The notes below the pieces were generated by a model. That model was given only the letters and a program-made list of their open reading frames with translations. It had not been told where the DNA came from and searched no databases. A DNA stretch of 64,000 nt from an uncultured bacterium (lineage in GTDB: Bacteria; Fidelibacterota; Marinisomatia; Marinisomatales; Marinisomataceae): positions 62,001 through 126,000 of the forward strand of contig CALSYL010000004.1 in assembly GCA_943841495.1 (NCBI GenBank), given 5' to 3'. Shown piece after piece: positions 56,188-64,000 of the stretch. A program made the position numbers and the translations under genes. The first letter of the stretch is position 1. Every line of letters starts with the position of its first letter.

Positions 56188-57384
56188 ATGTTTAAAGAGT
56201 TTTCAAGTCTCGTAAAAAAAATAAAACCGTCGTTTACTTTACAAATGACATCGAGAGCTGCTGAACTAAAAGCACAAGGTGAAGACGTAATAAATTTTGG
56301 AGTAGGAGAACCTGATTTTAATACACCTCAGCACATTATTGAGGCTGGCAAAGATGCAATGATCCAAGGATATACAAAATATACGCCAGGGTCAGGAATG
56401 TTAGATCTCAAGCTAGCCATTCAAAAAAAACTTTATAGTTTAACCAAATTAGACTATTCACCAGAAAATATTATTGTTTCAAATGGAGGAAAACAATCGT
56501 TGTCTGTTGTGTGCCAGGCATTATTTGATAAAGGAGATAAGGTGATAATCTTTACTCCTTATTGGGTATCTTTTCCAGAGTTTGTTAGGATTGCTGGAGC
56601 AACACCTCTTTTTGTTGATACTATTCCAGAAAAGCAGTTTGAACCAGATTTTAGTGACTTAACCAATAAAATTGATTCATCTATTAAAGGAATTATTATT
56701 AACTCACCTAGTAACCCAACTGGAGGAGTATGGTCTGATGAAGCAATTAAAAAACTATTAAAAATATGTAAAAAAAATAATTGGGTGATTATTTCTGATG
56801 AAACATATGAAGAACTAGTATATGATAGCGAGTTTAAGGCAATCCAAACATTAGATGATTATGATTGTGAAATTGTAACAATAAGAAGTATGTCAAAAAC
56901 ATATGCTATGACGGGTTGGAGAATTGGTTATACCACAGCTGACAAAAATATTGTAAAAGCAATGTCTAAAATCCAAGGTCAAACAACATCATGTCCAAAC
57001 GCAATAGGACAAAAGGCATCAATAGCAGCACTGTTAGGCAATCAACAGCCGGTAATAGATATGAAAGAAAAATTTCGAAATCGTAGAGCTGTAATGCATA
57101 AAGAATTAAATGCTTTAGAGGGTGTTGATTGTGGTATGCCTGGAGGGGCATTTTACATGTTTCCAGACTTCTCTCGCTATCTAAATAAAAAAACAGCAGA
57201 TGGAAAAATTTTACAAGACACTTTCGACCTTTCTGATTATATTCTCGCCGATGCTAAAGTTGTGACTGTAGCTGGTGATGGATTTGGAGCAAGCGGGTAT
57301 TTAAGATTCTCCTTCGCAACAAACACCGAAACAATTATAGCTGGCATTAAAAGAATAAAAGAAAGTTTAAAAAAACTAAAATGA
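56188..57384 (+). CDS. class I pyridoxal-phosphate aminotransferase (aspartate aminotransferase, subgroup 1-gamma-like)
   Basis: 398 residues. Motifs: INFGVGEPDFNTP, YTKYTPGSGMLDLK, SNGGKQSLSVV, the PLP-contacting NSPSNPTGGV, DETYEELVYD, and SMSKTYAMTGWRIGY with the PLP lysine; RFSFATN carries the carboxylate-binding arginine. Aspartate/oxoglutarate is the most likely substrate pair of this subgroup, but prephenate or other amino acids are possible. Overlaps rpmE2 by 4 bases. Confidence 0.9.
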   Translation: MFKEFSSLVKKIKPSFTLQMTSRAAELKAQGEDVINFGVGEPDFNTPQHIIEAGKDAMIQGYTKYTPGSGMLDLKLAIQKKLYSLTKLDYSPENIIVSNGGKQSLSVVCQALFDKGDKVIIFTPYWVSFPEFVRIAGATPLFVDTIPEKQFEPDFSDLTNKIDSSIKGIIINSPSNPTGGVWSDEAIKKLLKICKKNNWVIISDETYEELVYDSEFKAIQTLDDYDCEIVTIRSMSKTYAMTGWRIGYTTADKNIVKAMSKIQGQTTSCPNAIGQKASIAALLGNQQPVIDMKEKFRNRRAVMHKELNALEGVDCGMPGGAFYMFPDFSRYLNKKTADGKILQDTFDLSDYILADAKVVTVAGDGFGASGYLRFSFATNTETIIAGIKRIKESLKKLK

Positions 57385-57635
57385 AAAAAGATACACATTC
57401 AGAAGATTATAGATTGGTTGTTTTTGAGGATAGTTCTTGTAACTATTCTTTTCTAACGCGATCTACTGTAAAAACAGATAAAACTGTCAAGTGGGAAGAT
57501 GGAAAAGAATACCCTCTTTTCAAAATAGAGATTTCTGACAAATCTCACCCCTATTATACCGGGCAAAGAACGCTTGTTGATACTGCTGGAAGAATTGAAA
57601 AATTCAATCGCAAGTACAAGAAAAAAGATTCTTAA
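57381..57635 (+). CDS. rpmE2: 50S ribosomal protein L31 type B
   Basis: 84 residues: DYRLVVFEDSSCNYSFLTRSTV, KEYPLFKIEISDKSHPYYTGQRTLVDTAGRIEKFNRKY. The zinc-binding CxxC pair of type A L31 is absent, so this is the zinc-independent type B. ATG overlaps the aminotransferase stop; prfA follows, as L31 genes often do. Confidence 0.95.
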   Translation: MKKDTHSEDYRLVVFEDSSCNYSFLTRSTVKTDKTVKWEDGKEYPLFKIEISDKSHPYYTGQRTLVDTAGRIEKFNRKYKKKDS

Positions 57636-57664
57636 AGCCTCTTTTTTAATAACTAAATTATCGT

Positions 57665-58720
57665 ATGGATATTCTATCAAAGGCTAGAAGCATCATTTCT
57701 GATTATAATAATATAATGAGCCAAATGATGGATACTAAAATCATGTTAGATCAAGATAAAATGACCACCCTCTCTCGTGAAAAAAGCACCCTAGACGAGT
57801 CGTACGAATTAAGTAAGCAATATATTGACTTACAAGATCAATTAAGCGACTTGGACGATATGAAAAATGACAAAGAGTATGAAGACCTAATTAAAGAAGA
57901 ATCTTCAAAAATAAACCATAAAATTTTAAGGTTAGAAGACAAATTGATAAAAATCTTAATATCTGATGACCCAAATGATAATAAAAATGCAATTATTGAA
58001 GTTAGGGCAGGAACTGGGGGCGACGAGGCCGGGTTGTTTGCATCAGATTTAATGCGAATGTACACGAGGTATGCAGAAAATAATAATTTTCAAATAAACA
58101 TGATGGATATTCACGAAACAGGAGTTGGTGGCTTAAAATCGGCAACATTTAGTATAGAAGGCCCAAAGGCATATGGAACTTATAAGTATGAAAGTGGTGT
58201 GCATCGCGTTCAAAGGATCCCAAAAACAGAATCTGGAGGCAGAGTGCATACATCAGCTGCTACAGTGGCCGTATTACCAGAAGCAGAAACCGCAGAAGTA
58301 GAAATTAATAATGCCGATATTAAAGTGGATACTTATAGAGCCAGCGGTGCAGGAGGACAGCATGTTAATAAAACAGAGTCTGCAATCAGATTAACACATA
58401 TTCCAACAGGGCTAGTAGTCACCTGCCAAGATGAAGCCTCTCAACATAAAAATAAAGCTTCAGCTATGAAGGTCTTGCGATCAAGGTTGTTTGCCCTAGA
58501 ACAAGAAAAGCTTAACAAAGATAGAGATGATATGAGGAAAAATTTGGTTTCTACAGGAGATAGATCTGCAAAAATTAGAACATATAATTTTCCACAGGGA
58601 AGAATAACTGACCACAGAATAAATTATACTTCTCACAAGCTACAGGCTACTCTTGAGGGTGACATTTCACACTTGATTGAGCAGTTAAAGCTTGCGGAAG
58701 AGAGCGCACAAATAGAATAA
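57665..58720 (+). CDS. prfA: peptide chain release factor 1
   Basis: Terminates translation at UAA and UAG. 351 residues: GGQ motif at 230-232 within RASGAGGQHVNKTESA, and the stop-codon tripeptide PKT at 186-188 (the PxT that identifies RF1 rather than RF2's SPF). Precedes prmC, whose product methylates the GGQ glutamine. Confidence 0.97.
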   Translation: MDILSKARSIISDYNNIMSQMMDTKIMLDQDKMTTLSREKSTLDESYELSKQYIDLQDQLSDLDDMKNDKEYEDLIKEESSKINHKILRLEDKLIKILISDDPNDNKNAIIEVRAGTGGDEAGLFASDLMRMYTRYAENNNFQINMMDIHETGVGGLKSATFSIEGPKAYGTYKYESGVHRVQRIPKTESGGRVHTSAATVAVLPEAETAEVEINNADIKVDTYRASGAGGQHVNKTESAIRLTHIPTGLVVTCQDEASQHKNKASAMKVLRSRLFALEQEKLNKDRDDMRKNLVSTGDRSAKIRTYNFPQGRITDHRINYTSHKLQATLEGDISHLIEQLKLAEESAQIE

Positions 58721-58721
58721 A

Positions 58722-59570
58722 ATGAATAAGACTACTCTGCTCAGAGATTATTTACATTTACAACTTTTCAAACTAAAAAAAACAAGCGTTCAAGAATCAA
58801 AACAGAAATCTGAAATGTTAATTCAACATTGCCTAAAGATTTCTAAAGCAGATATATATTTAAAAGATATTTTATTAGATAAACAAAACATTGATGATTT
58901 AAATATTATGTTTGATAGTCTTATTATGAATACTCCTGTACAACACATTATTGAAGAAACCTTTTTTTATGAAAATAGCTTTTTTACCCCTCCAGGAACA
59001 TTTATTCCACGAACAGATACTGAGTTGTTAGTCGATTGCGCGATTGATTTTTTGTCAACAAAAAAAACTAAATTAAGAATTTTGGATTTATGCACTGGAA
59101 GCGGATGTATTGTTCTAAGCATAGCAAAGAAGTTTCCACAAAATGATTTCATAGGAATAGATAAGTCAAGTCTTGCAATCAAAGTAGCAGAAAAAAATCA
59201 AAAATTACTAAAAATAGATAATGTTAAATTTTTAAAAGAGGACATATTTAACCTTAAAATTAACAAGGTTGATTTATTGGTTTGTAACCCGCCATATTTA
59301 GCAAAAGAAGAAATTGAAAGCTTAGATTCTTCAGTTAAAAATCATGATCCTGAAATAGCTCTAACAGACTTGAAAGACGGAACGACATATTATAAATTTT
59401 TAATCTCAAATTTCAAATCTTTGATTAACAAAAATGGAGCAATGTTTATTGAGCTACCCTACTCACCTGTTGCAAAAGATATTGAATCTATTAATAAAAA
59501 ACTTAATAGTAATAAATCTACTTATTTGAAAGATTTAGAAGGAAAAAATAGAGTAATTAAGATATATTAA
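58722..59570 (+). CDS. prmC: release factor glutamine methyltransferase PrmC (HemK)
   Basis: SAM-dependent N5-methylation of the GGQ glutamine in release factors. 282 residues: N-terminal helical domain, FIPRTDTELLVD, ILDLCTGSGCIVLSIAKKFP (SAM loop) and the catalytic NPPY in LLVCNPPYLAKEEI. ATG begins one base after prfA, the classical prfA-prmC pair. Confidence 0.95.
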   Translation: MNKTTLLRDYLHLQLFKLKKTSVQESKQKSEMLIQHCLKISKADIYLKDILLDKQNIDDLNIMFDSLIMNTPVQHIIEETFFYENSFFTPPGTFIPRTDTELLVDCAIDFLSTKKTKLRILDLCTGSGCIVLSIAKKFPQNDFIGIDKSSLAIKVAEKNQKLLKIDNVKFLKEDIFNLKINKVDLLVCNPPYLAKEEIESLDSSVKNHDPEIALTDLKDGTTYYKFLISNFKSLINKNGAMFIELPYSPVAKDIESINKKLNSNKSTYLKDLEGKNRVIKIY

Positions 59571-59576
59571 GTACTT

Positions 59577-61133
59577 ATGAAAAGCGAATTTATTCATCTC
59601 CATAATCATTCCGACAACAGCTTATTGGATGGTGCACAAAATATTCCATCAGTACTTGAAACCATCCACGATTTAGGAATGGATTCTGTTGCTCTCACGG
59701 AACACGGCAATCTTTTTGGTGCAGTGTCTTTCTATAAAAAAGCAAAAGATAAAAACATTAAACCTATTATCGGTTGTGAGGTTTATGTAGCCAAAGGTAG
59801 TCGATTCCAAAAAGACAGATCTAGCGGTATGGGCCAATATAATCATCTAGTATTAATTGCCCAAAATTACCAAGGCTATAAAAACTTGATGAAAATTGTT
59901 ACGCATGGCTACCTCGAAGGTTTTTATTATAAACCAAGGGTTGATGTTGAAATTTTAAAAAAATATAATGAAGGAATTATATGCCTTTCAGCTTGCTTGA
60001 AAGGGATACTTCCTGAAACGCTAATATATAATGGTCTAGATGCTGGTAAAAAGGTTGCTGAAGAATATTCAAGCATTTTCCCAGACAGATATTATATCGA
60101 ACTCCAAAATCACGGTATACCCGAAGAGCTCCAAAATATTCAATTAGCAACAAAATTAGCAAAAGACATGAACTTGCCTATCATTGCAACTAACGATGCT
60201 CATTATGCTAAAAAAGAACATTATACAGCACACGATGTGCATATTTGCATTGGAACAGGAAAGCAATTGTCAGATAAAAAGAGGTTAAAATATCCAGGGA
60301 ATGAATTTTATTTCAAATCACAAGATGAAATGTTTTCTTTATTTAAACAATTTCCCCAAGCATTAGAAAATACTAGAGCATTAGCGGACTCAATTGAATT
60401 AGAAATACCAATGGAGGATTACCACCTACCATGGTATACGATTCCTAGTGATACTAAATCAAAAGACATTGATGATTATTTGAAATCATTGTGTAGCACA
60501 GGTTTAAGAAATAAGTATGATGATATTAACAATGAAATAACTGAAAGACTTGATTACGAACTATCTGTGATAAAAAAAATGGGATTTGCGAGCTACTTTT
60601 TAATTACTGCAGATTTTGTTCAGTATGCCAAGAAAAATAAAATTCCTGTAGGCCCCGGTAGGGGATCTGCTCCCGGAAGCTTAGTTTCATACGCGCTTGA
60701 TATCACAAACATTGATCCACTTAAACATAATTTGATCTTTGAAAGATTTTTAAATCCAGACAGGATAAGCATGCCCGATATTGACATAGATTTTTGCGTG
60801 GAAAGAAGAGGTCAGGTAATTGACTATCTAAAAAGTATATATGGAGAAGATTCTGTTACCCAAATTATTACTTTTGGAAAAATGAATGCTAGAGGGGTGA
60901 TTAGAGATGTAGGTAGAGTGATGAGTTATCCATATTCTGAAGTAGACAAGATAGCTAAAATGATTCCGGAAGGTCCAAAAGTGACTCTTGATAAGGCTTT
61001 AAAACAAAACTCAGATTTAAGAACAGTCTCTCAGACAAACTATAAAGAACTTATTGAGAATGCAAAAGTTCTTGAAGGAATGACACGACATGCTTCTATA
61101 CATGCTGCTGGAGTTGTGGTTCGCACCTGGTGA
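59577..61133 (+). CDS. dnaE: DNA polymerase III alpha subunit, N-terminal segment (frameshifted)
   Basis: Replicative polymerase. This part has the PHP domain (FIHLHNHSDNSLLDGAQ, VALTEHGNLFG), then the polymerase fingers/palm with VGPGRGSAPGSLVSYAL and the catalytic aspartates in MPDIDIDFCVERRG. The frame ends at HAAGVVVRTW; one extra C at 61122 explains it, since without it the reading is GVVVAPGDLTDFVPLYRS as in other DnaE. Joined with the next segment, about 1141 residues, the normal DnaE length. Confidence 0.96.
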   Translation: MKSEFIHLHNHSDNSLLDGAQNIPSVLETIHDLGMDSVALTEHGNLFGAVSFYKKAKDKNIKPIIGCEVYVAKGSRFQKDRSSGMGQYNHLVLIAQNYQGYKNLMKIVTHGYLEGFYYKPRVDVEILKKYNEGIICLSACLKGILPETLIYNGLDAGKKVAEEYSSIFPDRYYIELQNHGIPEELQNIQLATKLAKDMNLPIIATNDAHYAKKEHYTAHDVHICIGTGKQLSDKKRLKYPGNEFYFKSQDEMFSLFKQFPQALENTRALADSIELEIPMEDYHLPWYTIPSDTKSKDIDDYLKSLCSTGLRNKYDDINNEITERLDYELSVIKKMGFASYFLITADFVQYAKKNKIPVGPGRGSAPGSLVSYALDITNIDPLKHNLIFERFLNPDRISMPDIDIDFCVERRGQVIDYLKSIYGEDSVTQIITFGKMNARGVIRDVGRVMSYPYSEVDKIAKMIPEGPKVTLDKALKQNSDLRTVSQTNYKELIENAKVLEGMTRHASIHAAGVVVRTW

Positions 61134-63000
61134 TTTAACAGACTTTGTTCCGCTCTATAGATCCTCCCAAGGAGATGTAACAACTCAATATGATATGAAA
61201 GAGCTCGAATCAATAGGTCTGTTAAAGATGGACTTTCTTGGCTTGCGAAATTTAACGGTTATAGACAGAACAATTGATTTGATAAAAAAGAGATTTAATA
61301 AAGAGATAGTTATTGACGACATTGATATGGAAGATCCAAAAGTTTATAAGCTTTTCGCAAAAGGACTAACAGTAGGAATTTTCCAATTTGAATCGGCCGG
61401 TATGAGAGAATTTTTAAAAAAATTACAACCAAAAAGTATCGATGGATTAATAGCTATGAACGCATTATACAGACCTGGGCCAATGCAAAATATTGATAAG
61501 TACATTAAAAGAGCGCACGGAAAAGAAAAAGTTGAATACGTTCATCCATTATTAGAAGAAGCGCTCAAAGAGACCTATGGAATTATAGTTTACCAAGAAC
61601 AAGTAATGCAAATTGCTAATATCATTGCAGGATTCACATTATCAGAAGCGGACGAAATGAGAAGAGCAATTGGTAAAAAAATCAGGTCATTAATGGACAA
61701 AATGGCGGAAAAATTTATTAAAGGAGCTGTTAAGAATGGTTTAACCAAAGCAAAAGCAACTCAGATTTTTGATTTAATAGATAAATTTGCTCAATATGGG
61801 TTTAATAAAAGTCATTCAGTTGCATATTCATATATTGCGTATCAAACTGGTTGGCTCAAAACACACTATACAGCTGAGTTTATGTCTGCAAATTTGACTA
61901 GCGAAATGAATAATACCAATAAAGTAGTTGTTCTAATTAATGAATGCAGAAAACTAAAAATAAAAGTACATGCACCTGATATAAATAAATCCGGCATAAA
62001 TTTTGAGCCTCTAAATGATCACGAAATTTCTTTTGGACTAAATGCTGTTAAGAATGTTGGAATTAAGGCTTTAGAGAAATGTATTGAGGTGCGAGAAAAA
62101 GGAGGCGAATTTAAATCAATATTTGATTTTGTATCAAGGGTTGATCAAAGACTTGTAAACAAGAAAGTATTAGAAAGTTTAATATTAGCGGGCGCATTTG
62201 ATTCTGTAAGTACAAATCGTGCACAGTTGTATGAAGCGATAGATGTTGCTATTAACTATGGACAACAAATAGATAAGCATTCAAATAAAAATCAAATTAA
62301 CCTTTTCGGTGAAGAAGAAAATTTAGTCAAAATTCCAGATATGCCCATAACAGAGGATTGGGAAAACCAAGACAAACTATCAAAAGAAAAAGAGGTGCTT
62401 GGCCTGTATGTTTCAGGAAACCCCCTAATTAAATATGCAGACACCATTGAGGAATTAAGTAATTATGATTTTTCAGACAAAAAAATAATTAAAGAAAATT
62501 CTATAATAAAGATTGGTGGAGCTGTTACAAACTTTAAATTACACTTTGATAAAAAAAATCAACAAATGGCCTTTTTCAACCTTGACTGTTTAGGTGGGCA
62601 AGCGGAAGCAATTATTTTTCACGATGCATTTGATAAGTATAAAGAAATTATCAAAGATAATAATATTGTTTTTCTGGTAGGTCATACATCATCGCAAAAC
62701 GATTTTGCAGATTTGAAATTAATTGTTGATGAAGTGGTACCAATTAATCATGCAAAAAAAGTTTTGAAGTTAAATGAAGTCAACATTAGACTACCAAAAA
62801 ATTCATCAAAAGATTTAATGAATGATATTGTCGAATTAGCAAAGAACAATGCAGGAGACCATTTGTTTGTAGTTCATATTCCTTCAAACAATGACAGTGA
62901 AAGAAAGATTGTTTCAAAGAAAATGAAAGTTTCTAATAATAATCAATTTCTTATTTTGTTAAGAGATTTATTAGGAGTATCAAACGTCTGGATTGATTAA
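61090..63000 (+). CDS. dnaE: DNA polymerase III alpha subunit, C-terminal segment
   Basis: Continues DnaE; homologous sequence starts at about 61123 (APGDLTDFVPLYRSSQGDVTTQYDMKELE). Contains LKMDFLGLRNLTVI, YRPGPMQNIDKYIKRAHG, GIIVYQEQVMQIA, FNKSHSVAYSYIAYQTGWLK, the helix-hairpin-helix region, the beta-clamp binding motif QINLFG near the middle, and an OB-fold domain. No intein sequence is present at the break. Confidence 0.95.
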   Translation: MLLYMLLELWFAPGDLTDFVPLYRSSQGDVTTQYDMKELESIGLLKMDFLGLRNLTVIDRTIDLIKKRFNKEIVIDDIDMEDPKVYKLFAKGLTVGIFQFESAGMREFLKKLQPKSIDGLIAMNALYRPGPMQNIDKYIKRAHGKEKVEYVHPLLEEALKETYGIIVYQEQVMQIANIIAGFTLSEADEMRRAIGKKIRSLMDKMAEKFIKGAVKNGLTKAKATQIFDLIDKFAQYGFNKSHSVAYSYIAYQTGWLKTHYTAEFMSANLTSEMNNTNKVVVLINECRKLKIKVHAPDINKSGINFEPLNDHEISFGLNAVKNVGIKALEKCIEVREKGGEFKSIFDFVSRVDQRLVNKKVLESLILAGAFDSVSTNRAQLYEAIDVAINYGQQIDKHSNKNQINLFGEEENLVKIPDMPITEDWENQDKLSKEKEVLGLYVSGNPLIKYADTIEELSNYDFSDKKIIKENSIIKIGGAVTNFKLHFDKKNQQMAFFNLDCLGGQAEAIIFHDAFDKYKEIIKDNNIVFLVGHTSSQNDFADLKLIVDEVVPINHAKKVLKLNEVNIRLPKNSSKDLMNDIVELAKNNAGDHLFVVHIPSNNDSERKIVSKKMKVSNNNQFLILLRDLLGVSNVWID

Positions 63001-63008
63001 ATTATATT

Positions 63009-63419
63009 ATGAAAATAAATCCTCCAATTAGAATACTTATGGCTAAACCAGGCTTAGATGGACATGATCGCGGTATTAAGGTTTTAGCTGCAGCGTACAG
63101 AGATGCAGGCATGGATGTAATATATTTAGGTCTTCGCCAAACGCCTGAAAGCATAGTTAGAGTCTCTATACAGGAGGGTGTAGATGTAATAGCCCTATCA
63201 ATATTGTCCGGTGCCCATATGACTATTTTTACAAAAGTCATGGAACTTATAAACGAGCACAAGCTAAAGAATGTTCTCGTTACTGGAGGAGGAATTATAC
63301 CAGATGAAGATAATAAAGCATTATCCAAAATAGGGGTTGGCCAACTCTTTGGTCCAGGAACACCGGTGAAAGAATCATTGAAATATATTGAAGATTGGGT
63401 TAAAAAAAATAGAAGATGA
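63009..63419 (+). CDS. stand-alone cobalamin-binding subunit of a methylmalonyl-CoA mutase-type enzyme
   Basis: 136 residues, equal to the B12-binding C-terminal domain of methylmalonyl-CoA mutase. Base-off/His-on motif D17-x-H19-x-x-G22 in LDGHDRG, then SILSGAH and VTGGGIIP, which complete the B12-pocket signature. The catalytic TIM-barrel partner is not in the window. Starts 8 bases after dnaE and overlaps the next gene by 4. Confidence 0.9.
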   Translation: MKINPPIRILMAKPGLDGHDRGIKVLAAAYRDAGMDVIYLGLRQTPESIVRVSIQEGVDVIALSILSGAHMTIFTKVMELINEHKLKNVLVTGGGIIPDEDNKALSKIGVGQLFGPGTPVKESLKYIEDWVKKNRR

Positions 63420-63826
63420 TTTCTAATATTACCACAACTTTTTTAAAAGCAGAAAAAGCTTTTAACCAAGAAAAATATAGAGAAGCGACTAAGCTTTTAA
63501 ATGAAGTAATAGATCATGACAGAGATTTTTATTCTGCATACTTGTTATTATATGAGATATATAATAACAAAAAATCTCAACAAAAAAATATGATTTACAA
63601 GGAGCTTAAGCGACTTAATCTTGATTTAGAAATTGATCATAAACCAATTACGATAAAGACTAAAAAAAATATTACAAATCCAAAACTAGTAACTTTATCA
63701 TTAATAAAACTTATGATTGCTCAAGGTAAAAAAAGTCAAGCTAAAAAAAATCTGAGATTAATTATTAAGCACTCTAAAATTAAAAAAAACATTATTAGCG
63801 CTGAAGAAATGTTGAAAAGTTTATAA
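63416..63826 (+). CDS. hypothetical TPR-like protein
   Basis: 136 residues, basic and helical. The N-terminal FLKAEKAFNQEKYREATKLLNEVIDHDRDFYSAYLLLYEIY is one clear TPR-like helical pair, and LIKLMIAQGKKSQAKKNLRLIIKHS may be a second. No signal peptide. Overlaps the B12-binding subunit (ATGA), so co-translated with it. Function unknown. Confidence 0.6.
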   Translation: MISNITTTFLKAEKAFNQEKYREATKLLNEVIDHDRDFYSAYLLLYEIYNNKKSQQKNMIYKELKRLNLDLEIDHKPITIKTKKNITNPKLVTLSLIKLMIAQGKKSQAKKNLRLIIKHSKIKKNIISAEEMLKSL

Positions 63827-63835
63827 GGAGAATAT

Positions 63836-64000
63836 ATGAGTTTAGAATATTTTAAAAGAAGACAAGATAAATTAAAAAATCAGCTAGCCAAGAAAAATAT
63901 AGATGGTATGTTAGTGACTAACCTAATTCATATAAGATATTTGTGCGGATTTACCGGATCTAGTGCCACACTCCTAGTTATGCCTGAAGAATTAGTTTTT
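63836..64000 (+). CDS. Xaa-Pro aminopeptidase, N-terminal part (runs off the window)
   Basis: First 55 residues: MSLEYFKRRQDKLKNQ, ILVTNLIHIRYLCGFTGSSATLLV-type creatinase N-domain (seen as MLVTNLIHIRYLCGFTGSSAT). Typical of PepP/PepQ-like M24 peptidases. AAGGAG is 5 bases before the ATG. The catalytic domain lies beyond 64000. Confidence 0.85.
   Translation, partial: MSLEYFKRRQDKLKNQLAKKNIDGMLVTNLIHIRYLCGFTGSSATLLVMPEELVF

Noticed and set aside
59577-63000. Split dnaE as a trans-splicing intein pair
   Set aside because: The two frames join inside a conserved motif with one surplus base and there are no intein sequences at the ends.

Overview
AT-rich, densely packed bacterial chromosome segment, most likely from an uncultured marine member of the FCB superphylum, with Candidatus Marinimicrobia (SAR406) as my best guess. 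Pointers are the trio of a TonB-dependent receptor with an N-terminal carboxypeptidase-regulatory-like domain, a secreted protein ending in a type IX secretion (T9SS) type A-like sorting domain, and a PorV/PorQ-family outer-membrane protein. The taxon is an inference; no rRNA lies in the window.

Layout. 0-17.3 kb, minus strand: the run dnaN-gyrB-gyrA-yggS-ICMT-like-M16 peptidase-folA-thyA, and a second run rpmH-yidC-mnmE-mnmG-surA. Between them (about 10.76-11.01 kb) is an AT-rich candidate origin with an inverted pair of DnaA boxes and three GTTAATAA motifs exactly 11 bp apart. dnaA diverges at 17.4 kb with a DnaA box just before its start codon. Two perfect 14-bp parS-type palindromes sit at the two ends of mnmG, so this is the origin-proximal region. 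dnaA is followed by ssb, an acyltransferase and a DoxX-like membrane protein.

20.2-35.0 kb, minus strand: a 13-gene, translationally overlapping purine operon purA-purL-purM-purQ(S)-purC-purE-purB-purF-purD-purN-psiE-like-purH-quinone oxidoreductase. It carries all steps from PRPP to IMP and the first branch step to AMP. It has no purK (PurE is of the class II, AIR-carboxylase type) and no separate purS (a PurS-like domain is fused to the C-terminus of PurQ).

35-44 kb, plus strand: a PAF-acetylhydrolase-like lipoprotein, then the TonB receptor / T9SS-type secreted protein / PorV surface cassette. 44-51.6 kb: mgtE-hypothetical-M23 peptidase (minus), archaeal-type proS, an APMAP/strictosidine-synthase-like protein, recO (plus), then enolase-ftsB (minus). 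51.6-52.4 kb: a strong promoter, a short transcribed leader ending in an intrinsic terminator, and two related tiny two-helix membrane proteins that I cannot assign to any family. 52.4-64 kb, plus strand: cell-wall amidase, folC, rho, aminotransferase, L31 type B, prfA, prmC, dnaE, a stand-alone B12-binding mutase subunit, a TPR-like protein and the start of an Xaa-Pro peptidase.

Data quality. Five otherwise conserved genes (gyrA, surA, mgtE, the T9SS-type protein, dnaE) are interrupted by single-base indels, several of them in short homopolymers. These look like sequencing or assembly errors rather than gene decay, and the pieces are annotated separately below with the reconstruction stated.
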